The notes: generated from the letters alone by a model not told the origin. 64,000 bases of DNA from Cordylochernes scorpioides (GCA_030710605.1 CP092870.1:51907921-51971920); one strand, 5' to 3'; positions 21,680 through 33,041 are shown, counted from the first letter of the stretch. A program made the numbers and translations.

Positions 21680-22440
21680 AATGTCATGGTTATAAATACA
21701 CATTTATCAAATAAAAATAGCAATATAAGTTTATGGCATAAGAGATTGAACCATATAAATGAAGAATACATGAAAAAATGATTCAAGGACATATTGTAAG
21801 AGGATTGGATCTAAAATTCGAAAGGTTACCAGAGTGCGAAGCATGCATAATGGGAAAACTGGTGCAGAAGCCATATAATATTACAGAAAAATATACTGTT
21901 AAGCCCCTGCAGTTGATTCATATGGATTTATGTGGACCAATTCCATGTCAATCTTTAGGAGGATCTAAGTATTTTCTTGCTATAGTAGATGATTACAGTA
22001 GAAGAATCTTTGTATATTTCCTGAGATCAAAAGATGAGACCTTTGAAAGATTTGAAGACTTTAAAGCAAGAGCCGAAAATGAATTGTCTTAGAATAAAAG
22101 ATGTAAGAACGGACAATGGAACTGAATTTTGTAACTCTAGATTTGAAGGACTTTTCAAGAGAAGTGGGATCCATTACCAACTTACCACCACATACTCACC
22201 ACAAAGTAATGGAGTCGCAGAGAGAGAGTGAATAGGACTCTTATAGATACAGCGAGAACCTTACTAATTGACTCAAAATTACCCATGAAGTTTTGGGCAG
22301 AGGCAATTGTTACAGCTGCATACATTAAGAATTGTACCCCCTACAGGTATATCAAGCACCATACACCTATGCAGAGATGGAATGGCAGGAAACCATCGGT
22401 CAAACACATTTGAATATTTGGATGTTTGACACATTGGCAT
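21680..22440 (+). pseudogene. Copia 1 integrase with several stops
   Basis: Trp-His-Lys-Arg-Leu-x-His-Ile and Cys-Glu-Ala-Cys form the zinc domain. The core has Met-Asp-Leu-Cys-Gly-Pro-Ile, Val-Arg-Thr-Asp-Asn-Gly-Thr-Glu-Phe and Ser-Asn-Gly-Val-Ala-Glu-Arg, so all three acidic residues are readable. Stops or frameshifts lie near 21778, 22090, 22229 and 22411. The sequence ends after Phe-Trp-Ala-Glu-Ala and the following conserved region. Confidence 0.85.
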
Positions 22441-23548
22441 GAAGGCAAACCAAGAATAAACAAGTTTTTGTTGGGCCATTTTTCACCAAACGAACCCAAC
22501 AATGATGTAAAAATATTACATCATATACATAGAGTGTCTTGCCGAAGTGTTTGCTGTCCAGATGGAGGACCTGGGCAAGCTCTGAACTTCTTGTATTCTG
22601 AGGCCCGCTGCAGTAAGGTATACAAAATGTATATATGTACTTATATGTAGAATACTCAATCCCTTCCTATATATACATGGTGAAAGGTTTAAATTCTGCA
22701 AGATATTTCTTTTTATTTCCACATTGAAATTTGAATAAATAGAGTAAGTAAATTAAATATATATGCTCTAGATAGATTAGGTATTTCAAAGATAACAATA
22801 AAATTTTAAGAAGAAATACTAGATTAAAATTTCAGGGAATCGTCTTTATATATTTTATTATTTTTTATTATTAATTTAAAATTAATTTTTTTCCAAAGAA
22901 TAATTCGTTTATTTCATTTTCCGAATTTATTCTACGAAATAAATATCTTTTTTTTTTTTTACTCAGTAAAAGAGATAAAAAATTATTTTTGATCATGCGA
23001 GGATTTTCAAAAAAAAATCAGTTATAGTAGGGACAGCGAAGATGGCGGGTCGGGACGAGAGACGGGCTAAGAATTCGGGGACGGAATGTGAGTATAAATA
23101 ACAAAATGGTAAGTAGAAGATTCTAATTAATTTTAGTTCATGTGGGCTAAAAGTCCCGCTTATAGAATAGTAATTTCATACCGCATTTAGCAAGTTTCTT
23201 CTTTTTTTATTTTTGATATAATGTGTTAAGCTATTTTAAAGTTGCAATCTCTACTATATAGTATATTCCAAATAATTTTTTTGTTATTTTATATACATCG
23301 ATGAGATTAGAAGTAAAGAATTTGCTTGCAAAGAATAAAACCCTTCACTATTATATCATCTCCCTTTTGTCTCATAATATAGATAATTTTTTAGATATAA
23401 TAAAATCTCACATATATTTTTTCTTTATCAATTTGTATTTATTGTGTTTTATACCAGACTAAACATACACTATGAATGGAAATTTTATTTTTTTGGGGGA
23501 AAAAGGAGTTAAATGTTCCGATAATCACCAAATATATATATATATATA
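22441..23548. other. 1.1 kb without a recognisable gene
   Basis: AT-rich sequence with a poly(T) run near 22950. A short GC-richer stretch at 23030-23110 (AAGATGGCGGGTCGGG) resembles a 5' UTR or LTR leader, but nothing downstream supports a gene. The minus-strand frame 23439-23672 has no known motif. Confidence 0.5.
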
Positions 23549-24427
23549 CACTGCGTGACATTGAAAATGGAACACCAAGAAATAGTGGCCAGAAAATTAT
23601 GCAAATTTCAGGGTAGACGCGCCTAACCGAGTTATGCAAATGATGTAAAATGCGCAGCTCTCGTGCGCACATGGTGCCGGGCTAGATCGACGTGGATGAC
23701 GGAATGGCACAGGGTCGTGTTCTCAGATGAGTAGCATTTCTGCTTGTCCAGTGATAGTCGCCGTGTACGCGTGTGGCGTCGACGTGGAGAAAGGTCCAAT
23801 CCGGCAGCAATTGTGGAACGCCCCACCGTGCGACAACGTGGAATCATGGTTTGGGGCGCAATCGCGTATGATTCCAGGTCACCTTTACTTCGTATTCAGG
23901 GCACTATGACGGCCCAACGATACGTTGATGATGTGCTGCGACCGGTGACACTCCCCTACCTTCAGGGGGTACCCAATGCCCTTTATCAGCAGGATAACGC
24001 CCGACCGCACACTGCTCGCATTAGCCAACAAGCTCTGCAAGATGTACAGATGCTTCCCTGGCCACCGTACTCTCCTGATCTCTCACCAATCGAGCACGTC
24101 TGGGACATCATTGGACGCCGTTTGCATGCCTTGCCACAGCCGCGTTCAGAAGACGAACTGTGGCAAATGGTTGAGAGGGAATGGAGAGCCATCCCTCAGG
24201 ACGCCATCCGTACTCTGATTGACTCTCTACCTAGACGTGTTGCTGCGTGCATCGCCGTCCGCGGTGGTCCTACTTGCTACTAAGCCGACGCCGTTCTCGC
24301 TCTGTATTATGACTATCATTTTGAAATAAAGATCACTTATTGTTCGTCCCTGTCTCTCTCTGTCTGCCGAGTTTCATCACTTTCTGGCCACTATTTCTTG
24401 GTGTTCCATTTTCAATGTCACGCAGTG
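23549..24427 (+). mobile_element. Tc1-like transposon, internally deleted
   Basis: Inverted ends begin CACTGCGTGACATTGAAAAT and extend about 45 bp (to GGCCAGAAA), with TA on both sides (23547-23548 and 24428-24429), the Tc1/mariner target. Only 879 bp remain; the N-terminal DNA-binding part of the transposase is gone. A Helitron end lies directly beyond the right TA. Confidence 0.95.
23685..24283 (+). pseudogene. Tc1-like transposase, C-terminal catalytic part
   Basis: The frame shows Val-Val-Phe-Ser-Asp-Glu (first catalytic Asp), then a TAG at about 23731 where the family has a residue before Phe-Cys-Leu. Downstream is a 179-residue open frame: Met-Val-Trp-Gly-Ala-Ile, Gln-Gln-Asp-Asn-Ala-Arg-Pro-His (second Asp) and Tyr-Ser-Pro-Asp-Leu-Ser-Pro-Ile-Glu-His (final Glu). 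The spacing fits DD34E. The helix-turn-helix region and start are deleted, so no functional enzyme is made. Confidence 0.9.
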
Positions 24428-24429
24428 TA

Positions 24430-24660
24430 TATAGTCACGACCGTCTTTCCTCATCGGCCTCTGTCACGGATGCGCGCGCATCTACCAAAAAAAAAACTCC
24501 CTCGAGCCGGATTTGAACCAGCGACCTAAGGATCACCGCTTAATTACATCTACAGTCCTCCGCTCTGCCAACTGAGCTATCGAGGGATACAAACCGATGA
24601 ATAAGTTTAACTTATAAAGTCAAATAATCCTATTTCTATACAAAATGTACTCATACCTAA
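24430..24660 (+). mobile_element. Helitron 5' fragment carrying a tRNA-Tyr gene copy
   Basis: It starts with the family 5' end (TATATAGTCACGACCGTC), continues CGGCCTCTGTCACGGATGCG, then an A tract, the tRNA-Tyr on the minus strand and about 75 bp beyond it. The same arrangement recurs at 33692-33967. The Helitron 3' end (hairpin plus CTAG) is not present here. Confidence 0.7.
24498..24586 (-). tRNA. tRNA-Tyr(GTA) with a 16-nt intron
   Basis: The minus strand folds into a full cloverleaf: acceptor CCCTCGA/TCGAGGG, D arm GCTCAGTTGGCAGAGC, anticodon arm with GTA (complement at 24551-24553), an intron of about 16 nt directly after position 37, and T arm CTGGTTCAAATCCGG. A run of A on the plus strand gives a Pol III T-terminator. 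TTTATAAG lies upstream on the gene strand. Introns after position 37 are normal in animal tRNA-Tyr. It is structurally intact but sits in Helitron sequence, so it may be a transduced gene. Confidence 0.85.
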
Positions 24661-24841
24661 CTAATGAATTAAGATTTTGAACAAATACTTATATCATTTC
24701 TGACATATTAATATAGATATATTTATATTTTGAAAATAGAACAATCCAAATTTAAAATCATTAGATTTATAAAAAAAAGGCAAATATTGGCAAATACATC
24801 TCTTATTCAATTCAATATATATGCCTTTTTATTATAAATAT
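24661..24841. other. AT-rich spacer with a MITE remnant
   Basis: AT-rich sequence. At 24770-24830 a GGCAAATATTGGCAAATA ... ATATATGCC unit looks like a deleted form of the palindromic MITE at 12228. Gypsy A inserted directly after it, at ATAT. Confidence 0.4.
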
Positions 24842-25171
24842 TGTTGCGCTGGTGACCTGAAGTACTGGGAAGAAACATTCGAGCAGTCTTTCTAACGTTT
24901 ATTCACAAACCAAAAGTTTGGAGGCAAAAGCACTTTCTAACTAAAGATTATTGTCTTAAATAATCTAAAACAAAATAATGCAAATTTGACGATACAAAAG
25001 TATGTAAAATAATTATAGAAAACAAAATTATGTAAAAATAATTATACATGAAAGTTATTAAAAATAAATAAGTTGTTAAAAGTTAAAATTGGATCCATAA
25101 GAAATGATGTAGACAAAACAAGTAAATTAAAATGTGACATGTAAATTAAAGGCTTCAACAGCGCGCCAACA
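24842..25171 (-). repeat. Gypsy A 3' LTR and polypurine tract
   Basis: Matches 33005-33333. On the minus strand it follows CCAAGAGGGGGAGTAA (25172-25187), a polypurine tract for plus-strand priming. The LTR starts TGTTGGCGCGCTGTTG and ends CAGCGCAACA in element orientation. Confidence 0.9.
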
Positions 25172-25702
25172 TTACTCCCCCTCTTGGAAAAGATTTGTCC
25201 TTAAGTCTGGTGATCTGTATGGTTTCATTCTTGTCACATGTACTATTTGTCTCTTTTTCCTTTTTACTTCTGCAATTTCGATGACTTCGTAGTTCACTGG
25301 TGATGTTTGTCGCAGTATTTGGTAAGGACCGGCGTATCTTCTTTGTAGTTTGTCCGCTCTTCCTACTTTCCTTATTGGTGTCCAAATCAGTACCAGATCA
25401 TTGATGGCATATTTAAATTCTCGGTGGGCTCTATTATATAACTGTTTGGATTTATTCTGTCTGGCTATTGTTCTAGAGGTGGATATTACTTTTGCATCTT
25501 CTATTATTTCTAAAAGGTTTGATACATATTCGTCATAGTCTTTGTACTTAGAGAGCTCTGGCATATCAAAAGTAGAATCTAAGAAGGTCAATGGCTATCG
25601 TCCGTGGATTAGGAAGTATGGTGAATAGCCGGTAGTATCCTGTATGGACGAGTTATAGGCGAAAGTTACGAATGGAAGTATCTCGTCCCAATTCTGATGT
25701 CT
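25172..25702 (-). pseudogene. Gypsy A integrase C-terminal region, cut by two stops
   Basis: Continues in the pol frame after a TAG at about 25700 that stands right after Met-Ala-Met-Tyr-Ile-Asp. A second TAG lies near 25598, after the conserved Tyr-Phe-Leu-Ile-His-Gly-Arg. From 25591 the frame is open for 139 residues with Pro-Ile-Arg-Lys-Val-Gly-Arg ... Gly-Pro-Tyr-Gln-Ile, the usual C-terminal DNA-binding fold of Gypsy integrases, ending at the polypurine tract. No chromodomain is seen. Confidence 0.85.
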
Positions 25703-28175
25703 CTAATCGATATACATGGCCATCATATCAGCGAGCGTACGGTTCATTCTCTCCGTTTGGCCGTTAGTCTGGGGATGATAACTCGTCGTTTTCTTATGGA
25801 GCGTATTACATATATTAAGCACTTCAGTGAAAAGTTTGCTCAAGAAGCAACTCCCCCGGTCAGATATTACTGTTTTGGGTGCGCCGTGTCGTAATACCAC
25901 TCTTTGCAAGAAAAAGTCTGCAATTTCTTCCGCCGTCCCGCGAGGTAATGCCGCTGTCTCGATATATCTGGAGTAATAATCTGTGCATACCAGGATCCAA
26001 CTAGTTCCTCTTCCAGATTTCGGGAATCTCCCCATCAAATCTATTCCCATTTTTTCAAAAGGCATTGAAGCTGGTGGAATCGGCTGCAACAGTCCTTGAG
26101 GCAATTGGGAAGGTGTCTTGCGAAACTGGCATTCAGGACAACTAGATACATATTCTTCCACAGTTTTAAGCATTGAGGGCCAGAAATATTTACTCTTCAA
26201 ACGATTGTAAGTTCTTTTAATGCCCATATGACCTGATGTTGGATGGTCGTGCATATTTTCTAAGAGCTCTTTCTGTTTGTTTTTCGGGACTATCAACAAC
26301 CAAGGATCGCCAGTCACAGAAGGATTTTTCTTGAATAATTTTTCTTTAAATTTGGTGAAGTTCTCTCCATAGCTGTTTGGATTCTGATTTACCAAATTAT
26401 CGATCTTTTTTATATAAGAATCATAATCGTGTTCCTCATAATTAATTGTGGAAATAATTCGATTCGGGATAGGACATCGTGACAATCCATCTGCATCTAG
26501 ATGAGTTTTTCCAGACTTGTATTTAATGGCAAAATCATATTCTTGTAGTTCTAGTGACCACCTCGCTAATCGCCCTGTAGGGTTTTTCATTTTTGTCATC
26601 CAGCACAGACTATGGTGATCTGTATATATTGTGAATTTTCTTCTGTAAAGATATGGTCTAAATTTTTTAATCGCCCATATGATAGATAGGCATTCTTTCT
26701 CGGTTGTAGAGTAGTTGGTTTCTGTTTTCTGTAATGTCCTGCTTGCATAAGAAATTGGACGCTCTTTCGTGTTTTCATTTAAATGAACAAGCACTGCTCC
26801 AAGTCCTTGGTCGCTTGCGTCTGTGTGGAGGCCTATAGGCTTATTTGGATCGTAATGTATTAATACTTCAGGAGAGATGAGTTTGTTTTTTAATGAATTA
26901 AACGAGAACTCTTGTTCTTTACCCCATGCAAACGAATGGTTTTTACGGGTCAAAATCTGTAAAGGCAATGCAACTTTTGAAAATTCTCTTATAAATCTTC
27001 TATAGTATGAACAAAGTCCAAGAAAAGCTCGGACATCTTTGACAGTTCTGGGCGTTGGAAATTTGCTTATACTTATATTTTTTTCTGGGTCTGGCGCGAT
27101 TCCTTCACTTGAAACGACATGTCCCAAAATAAGAAGCTTGGTATATGCAAATCGGCATTTCGAAGCATTGAGTGTCAATCCTGCTGTTTTCAAACATTCT
27201 AAGATTGTCTTCAATCTGTTCAAGTGGGAATGCAGATCTTCTGAGAATATAATGACGTCGTCGAGGTAACACAGGCATATTTTCCACTTATGGGTTCTAA
27301 GAACAGTATCCATTAATCTCTCGAAAGTTGCTGGCCCGTTGCACAATCCAAAAGGAAGAACATTAAATTGATAAAGTCCATCAGGAGTGATAAAGGCTGT
27401 TTTTTCCCGGTCCTGTTCTTCCACCTCCACTTGCCAGTAGCCTGAGCAAAGGTCGAGTGAAGTAAAGTACCTGGCACCATGAAGGTCGTCGAAGCAGTCA
27501 TCTATGCGCGGTAGTGGATATTGGTCTTTTACTGTGACTGAGTTCAGATTTCTATAATCCACGCAAAATCTAAATGTTCCATTCTTTTTCTTCACTAGAA
27601 TTATAGGGGATGCCCATGGACTTGAGGAATGTGAAATAATTCCATTTTTTAACATACTGATTATTTGATCACCAATTATCTTCCGTTCTTTTAAAGATAC
27701 TCTGTAAGGATTTTTCCTAATGGGGATATCGCTCGTTGTTCTAATTTGGTGTTTGACGAGATGTGTTCTACCCTTATACTCATCTGGTGCCGTAAACATC
27801 TCGCCATATCCACCAAGGAGGGTCAAAACCTGGCTGCGTTCTTCTGGACATAATTCAGGATTTATATCAAAATCAGTTCTAATAGAAGCTACTCTTTGGT
27901 TCTTCGTCTGGTACAGTCTGTCTACCTCCGAAAGTATTCCTATTTTCGTGTTCCGGAAGAGTTTTACAGGTTTGTTCGTACCGTTTAAAATACATATGTT
28001 CAAGTTTTTCTTGGTATTACTCAATAGGGATCTGGTGGTTATAAGATTATATTTGGTTGTCAGAGAAGGAATATTCTCAATTAGTATTTCTCTGCCTGTA
28101 ATGCTAGTCTTACTATATCCTTTTACTAAACATAAACAAAATTCAGGAATGATTTTATCCTCAGCTATATGAGCA
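25703..28175 (-). CDS. pol: Gypsy A pol: RT, RNase H and integrase core
   Basis: The frame is open from the Helitron border (28175) to a TAG at 25700-25702, about 820 codons. RT: Ser-Pro-Trp-Ala-Ser-Pro-Ile-Ile-Leu-Val-Lys-Lys, Leu-Asp-Leu (motif A), Leu-Pro-Phe-Gly-Leu-Cys-Asn-Gly-Pro (B) and Tyr-Leu-Asp-Asp (catalytic). RNase H: His-Thr-Asp-Ala-Ser-Asp, Thr-Glu-Lys-Glu and Thr-Asp-His-His. Integrase zinc: His-x3-His ... Cys-Pro-Glu-Cys. Core: Cys-Thr-Asp-Tyr-Tyr, Ser-Asp-Arg-Gly and Gly-Gln-Thr-Glu, all acids kept. Its N-terminus is severed from protease by the Helitron. The best-preserved pol here after the BEL element. Confidence 0.9.
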
Positions 28176-29026
28176 TCTACTTATATATTTGCCTTATTCT
28201 GTCTGTTTGTCTGTTTGTCTGTTTGTTTGTCTGAAGCTCACGGATGGGATTTTTCATAACCATCGGTGGTTCAGTGGTAGAATGCTCGCCTGCCACGCGG
28301 GCGGCCCGGTTTCGATTCCCGGCCGATGCATTTTTTTTTTTTTTACAATTTTTAAAACTCATTTATATATTATACAAGAATGACATCCACGGCGCCAATT
28401 TATAATTGTAACGAATAGTATTTGAATAAAAGCATTTAATCGGGTAAAACCCGGGCGTTGCCCGGGTCATTCGTATATAATAATTGTATAAATGAATGCA
28501 AGACAAAATCACCGCGAATGTTTCTTTTTTTTTAAGGCAATTTCTTTTTAAGGCAATTATCGTTATTTATCGTTAATTTTTGTTTCGATTTTATTGAAAA
28601 AAAAACGATATGGTGCCTTTAAAAATGATCTTTATTACTATGCAGTTTTCTATTTAGTCAATATACCTAAGTTCATGTTGCAAATGTAATTATCTCTATC
28701 GATTTAGTAGGTGAAATGCAAAAAAAAAATCGACATGATAATATCTTCATGAAAATTCACATTTTTATTTTTATATTTTCAAGACACACACAGTTTGGGG
28801 CGGGACGTTTCACAAGAGAGACATCCACGGCGCCAATTTATAATTGTAACGAATAGTATTTTAATTAAAACATTTTAAAAACACACAGTTTGGAACGGGA
28901 CGTTTCACAAGAGTGACATCCATGGCGCCAATTTATCATTGTAGCGAATAGTATTTGAATTAAAACGTTTTTAAAATATATACGCACTCGGGTAAAACCC
29001 GGGCGTTGCCCGGGCCATTCGTCTAG
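28176..29026 (+). mobile_element. Helitron inserted in the Gypsy A protease-RT linker
   Basis: Starts TCTACTTATATATTTGCC after A and ends with hairpin CCCGGGCGTTGCCCGGG, CCATTCGTCTAG before T. The 5' end is shared with the Helitron at 6750. It carries a near-complete tRNA-Gly copy. The 3' block occurs more than once inside (hairpin at about 28449-28465, GGCGCCAATTTAT at about 28393, 28830 and 28925), so it looks like a compound of two or three Helitron 3' ends. Confidence 0.85.
28260..28330 (+). tRNA. tRNA-Gly(GCC)-like copy within a Helitron
   Basis: All 71 positions of a tRNA-Gly are present: acceptor CCATCGG against CCGATGC (the first pair is C:C, not G:C), D arm GGTTCAGTGGTAG, anticodon arm CTCGCCTGCCACGCGGG with GCC, and T arm with TTCGATTCC (one change, GGTTTCG for GGGTTCG). 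A run of 14 T follows. It is the best preserved of the three Gly copies. Function is doubtful. Confidence 0.75.
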
Positions 29027-29441
29027 TATCTTAAATTTGGTTAATTTTGGTCAAATACATTTGGGGATTCCACCCACAAGGTATTGTTTTGACAATTTAT
29101 TAGTGCTTTATTTTGACTTAAAAAGTCATCTCCAACGATTATTACAGGGTTGCATTTTTTAAGATAATCATTTCTATTTGATATTCTTTTTTATTGATTT
29201 TAAATTTAACTCTTGACTTCCCTATTGCATTGAGTTTTTGATCACCTGCTGATTTTAATTTTAGATTTTTATCGGGTATGATCTTTAATTCGAGATTCTT
29301 AACAAGGTCCTCATCAATGCAACTGACCATTGCTCCGGTGTCTATCAGTCCTTCTATTGGCATTCCACATATTACAATGCGAATGGTTTTGTTTTCGTGA
29401 AGATTTACAATTAAATTTATTCTTTCACCGGAGCGTTGCAA
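29027..29441 (-). pseudogene. Gypsy A protease
   Basis: The minus-strand frame 29441-29142 holds Leu-Ile-Asp-Thr-Gly-Ala-Met-Val-Ser-Cys-Ile, an intact retropepsin active site. A frameshift near 29150 moves the rest (Val-Ile-Ile-Val-Gly-Asp-Asp-Phe-Leu) to another frame, which reaches a stop near the Helitron border. It would process Gag-Pol. Confidence 0.8.
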
Positions 29442-29521
29442 TCCTTTTGACTTAATTAGTTTTTTGACACTTCCCCTAGAGTAGGGAAGTCTTCCTCGCT
29501 ATGAATGTCGAAATCTGGATC

Positions 29522-31500
29522 GAAAAACGAATCAACTAATCCTTTTGGGAACACTTATAAAACTTTCAAAACTTTAAAAGCATCATTTAACACAACAGGG
29601 ATTCCATTGATAGACAACGCACCGGATTTTGCTAGGACTTCAAAAATGGAAAGTTTATTGAACGATCTTTTCCCGGACGATGATATTTCTTCCGAGGAGG
29701 AACTTCACAAAGCAACTAGATATTACTCGCCAATTTACAATAATAGAAACAAAGTGATCATAAGTCTAAAAGATATTGAATCAATTATTGTATTATTGAA
29801 AAATATAAGAAAGCACCTGGATCAGATAATATTAGCAATAATATGATAAAATACGCCTACCCTAGGATTTCCATAATCCTCCATCAAATATTTGAAAAAT
29901 GTATAAGTTTGGGATATTTCCCAGATTATTGGAAAAACTCTTTTGTGAAAATCATTCCTAAAGTAGATAAAACTAGTTATGATGTTAGTAAAAGCTACAG
30001 ACCAATTTCCTTGCTATCAAACATTTCAAAAATTTTCGAAAATATAATTAAAAATAAGCTTACTACCTTTTATGACGAAAACAATTTGATGAGTCATAGA
30101 CAACATGGCTTCTCCAGGCATAAATCAACAATTACTGCTATGAAAGAGCTGACTGAAACTATTCTGGAACACAAGCAAAGAGAACTGACAGCGTTGATCG
30201 CAGTGGACTTATCAGGGGCTTTTGATAATGCATGGTGGCCAGCTATAATAAAAAGAATGGATTTAGACAACGTTCCCAGCTCCCTGATTCAAATCATCCA
30301 ATCCTATTTGAATAATAAAAGGACAGTTTGTCTGTCATACGGTGGCAAAACGGTCTCCAAAAACCTTACTAAGGGATGTCCTCAGGGTAGTCCACTGTCA
30401 CCGTTATTATGGAACATCTTGCTAAACGATATTTTAATTAATTTTAAATCAACAAACGCTGATATTATTTGCTACGCGGACGACATCTCTATTATATGTT
30501 GGCATTATAATTTAGAGGGTCTAAAAACTGAGTTAGTGAACACCCTAAACTATGTCACTCAATGGTGTCGCTCAAACAAGTTAAAAATAAATCCAGAAAA
30601 AACAAACTTGATTCACTTTCACAATTTCCATAGGTTCCAGTTGGAATTTCAAAAAACCGTCATAAAGCCTTCAAATGAAATCAAAATTTTGGGAATGAAA
30701 TTATCTAATCATAGGTTCAAAACAAAAATAAATTTCACCCCGCACATCAATGAGATTTTGCATAAAGCGCATCGCATGAAAAATCTGCTTTTTTTTTCTC
30801 AGCGGCAAAATATGGGGTATAAACTCTAATAAAAGGTTAATTTTGTATAAGACGCTAATTAGACCTATTCTAACATATGGAGCTGAAATTTGGTTTTACC
30901 AAATAAATAACCGCTGTAAACAGAAATTAAATTCGATGCAATACCAAATTGTTCTTTGGGCTACTAGATCGTTTAAAACATCTTCCTCAAATTGTGTCCA
31001 CTGTCTGGCAGAGATCCCATTCCTGACTGATTTTATCGAATCAAGATTGATTAAATATGAATTGGACCAACTAAGCGAGGAAGACCAACGAACGTTCAGT
31101 CCACATTCTCCTTCAATAATAAATGGATTTTTAAGAACAAGAATTGGAAGATATGTTTTCTAATACAAGTGATCACTTTCGTCTCTTTTTCCCTTTGGGC
31201 ATTCCAAAATATTTCCGCCCTGACTTTTACAATGTGCAATTCGTTACTGGTCATGGAAATTTCGGAGATTTTCTGTTTCGAATAGGAGCTATAGACGATC
31301 CGGGATGTTTATGTGGAAAGAGAAAGCAGGATTCCAGTCATCTGCTTCTTGAGTGCCCAATCTTCCAGAGCTACAGAAACCGGGAAAACATCGAATGCAA
31401 GGATCTTTTTATGTTTGTAAATAGTAGGGACTCGTATTTTAAATTTAGAAAATTCTGTAAATATATCTATGATTTTCTCTCTTGGTTAAAAAAAACTTAA
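29522..31500 (+). pseudogene. LINE C ORF2: RT to C-terminal zinc motif
   Basis: Four frames must be read in turn: 29505-29846 (pre-RT linker), 29843-30829 (RT core), 30843-31163 and 31144-31500 (C-terminus). The core has Tyr-Arg-Pro-Ile-Ser-Leu-Leu, Ala-Val-Asp-Leu-Ser-Gly-Ala-Phe-Asp (A), Gly-Cys-Pro-Gln-Gly-Ser-Pro-Leu (B) and Tyr-Ala-Asp-Asp (C), all catalytic residues kept. The end holds Gly-His-Gly-Asn-Phe ... Cys-Leu-Cys-Gly ... His-x5-Cys-Pro, like the relic at 8974. Frameshifts near 29840, 30830 and 31150 make it a pseudogene. Confidence 0.9.
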
Positions 31501-31717
31501 TTATTACCTATTTGTATATTTTTGGTTTGTTCATTTTGTTGGTTGTGATGTAAAATCAAGAATGATTTTAATGTCCTCTTTCTTATCTTTTCAAATCTTG
31601 TAATTATTTAATTTTTTTTTTTGTAATATAGTATCTGAATTTAGTGTTGTTATTGACGCAAGCATCCCTTGTAGGGATATCGCGTCTGATTTGATAAATA
31701 AATAAATAAATAAATAA
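29522..31717 (+). mobile_element. LINE C, 5'-truncated, with a 21-bp target duplication
   Basis: The same 21 bp lie at 29501-29521 and 31718-31738, and rejoining them restores the Gypsy A sequence. The element starts inside ORF2 before the RT and ends with a hairpin (ATCCC/GGGAT nested in GACGC/GCGTC, about 31656-31690) and an (AAAT)n tail. This is the outcome of target-primed reverse transcription with 5' truncation. Confidence 0.95.
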
Positions 31718-31738
31718 ATGAATGTCGAAATCTGGATC

Positions 31739-33041
31739 CTCTCGCTTCCCATCCTCGATGCCTCTACAATTATTTAGGTAATCCTCTTGTGGTGTATTTG
31801 GTTCGTCTATAGACCTCGTATATTGTCTTCGGATAGGTCTGATATTGTAGTTTTGGTGTTGGGGCTTATACGGGCAATACCTCGAAATATGTCCTTGTTC
31901 CGAGCAGTTCCAACAGATTCTTTTGTCAACCTGATACTGCCTTCGATAATAGGTATTAGGACGTGTGGATTTTTGCTCGTTGTTGAGATTTTGTTGAGGT
32001 GGGGGTGAATTTCGCAGATTAATGCCACGTGTTCCTGCTCTAGTTTCAATTATTATTTTTCCCTCGAATTTACTCGGAATTATATTTTGCCTTCCATAGT
32101 CAGTTGGGCGCTCGTTCGATATTTGGGGTCTCTCGTTTGAAGGTCGTGCTGGACCTCTATAGTTGTTATAATTATATTTTCTTGTCTAAAATGGCTGGAT
32201 AGGATTAGATCTTTGTCTGCAGCTTCTTCTCTGCTCGAAGTCAACCAGATGTTGATCAATGCGTCTTGCTAGTTCCAAGAATTCTTTAACTGTACTGCAA
32301 GGTGTCATTAATACGACGAGTGAGAGATATTTGTTTAGTCCAGTTTTCATATAATAGAGTTTATCATCAGCGGACATTTTAGAGTTTACCTTTTTTTTTT
32401 AAATAAAACTACAACCTTTCGCAATGAGAAAAAGAAAAAGAAACTCATTGCGAAAGGTTGTAGTTTTATTTTAAAAATTGTAGCGCAATTTTTTCGTTTA
32501 CTTCAAGAGTTTACCTTGTTGCACAAGTTAAGTACATCTTCAGCATATCGTAGAGTAGATTCATTATATCCTTGTACTCTATTCTGGAGATCCATGATTA
32601 ATTTAAATTTTGTCGTATCTGCAATCCTAAAGTCTCGCATCAGTGTTTTCTTAAAGGTTGTCCAATTGGAAAATATTTGGGGAGTGTTTAGCTTTGCCCA
32701 TTTTTTGCAGGACCTTTCAGGTAACTTCTGGCATATGCCAGCATCACGTCCTCGGGCCATCGCTGCTGTCTTGCTAAAAGCTCGAGTTCTTCTAGCCACT
32801 CTGCTGGGTCCTCTTCAGAATACCCTCCAAAAAATTCTAGGCTTGGGGGTGGTGGCTGACAGAAGAAAACGTTGTTATTCCACGAGGCGGCATCTTCAGG
32901 ATCAACTTTTATGCGTCTTGTTGGCGAGGCGCTAAAAGATCTAATTGGTAGTAGGCCTTGTGTCCGCCTGCTTCTTCTTGGGTTGGAAACAGCATCTCCA
33001 CCAGTGTTGCGCTGGTGACCTGAAGTACTGGGAAGAAACAT
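31739..33041 (-). pseudogene. gag: Gypsy A gag, frameshifted and interrupted
   Basis: The first frame begins at an ATG (33041) inside the 5' LTR and reads through the primer site into gag (Arg-Arg-Ser-Arg-Arg-Thr, then Phe-Phe-Gly-Gly-Tyr ... Trp-Leu-Glu-Glu-Leu). A frameshift near 32700 leads to the capsid part ending Asn-Leu-Cys-Asn-Lys-Val-Asn. The small insert at 32391 follows, then more capsid (from 32377). A stop near 32186 precedes the Arg/Asn-rich region and a CCHC knuckle Cys-Trp-Asn-Cys-x4-His-x4-Cys (about 31885-31926). Gag forms the particle; this one cannot be made intact. Confidence 0.85.
32391..32505 (-). mobile_element. Small poly(A)-ended palindromic retroposon
   Basis: Flanked by a 10-bp direct repeat AGAGTTTACC (32381-32390 and 32506-32515) that belongs to gag, so it is an insertion. 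It holds a perfect 28-bp inverted repeat (32401-32428 and 32444-32471). On the minus strand it ends in a run of A next to the duplication, as a retroposed transcript would. Confidence 0.7.

Larger units (their letters stand above)
20235..22440 (+). mobile_element. Copia 1 internal region, truncated before RT
   Basis: After the primer site come gag, protease and integrase in Copia order (integrase before RT). The element stops near 22440 in the region just after the integrase core; there is no RT, RNase H or 3' LTR. The next 1.1 kb is unrelated AT-rich sequence. Loss of the 3' half makes it immobile. Confidence 0.85.

Noticed and set aside
28189-28383. Plus-strand 64-residue ORF
   Set aside because: It spans the Helitron 5' end and the tRNA-Gly copy; non-coding sequence accounts for it.
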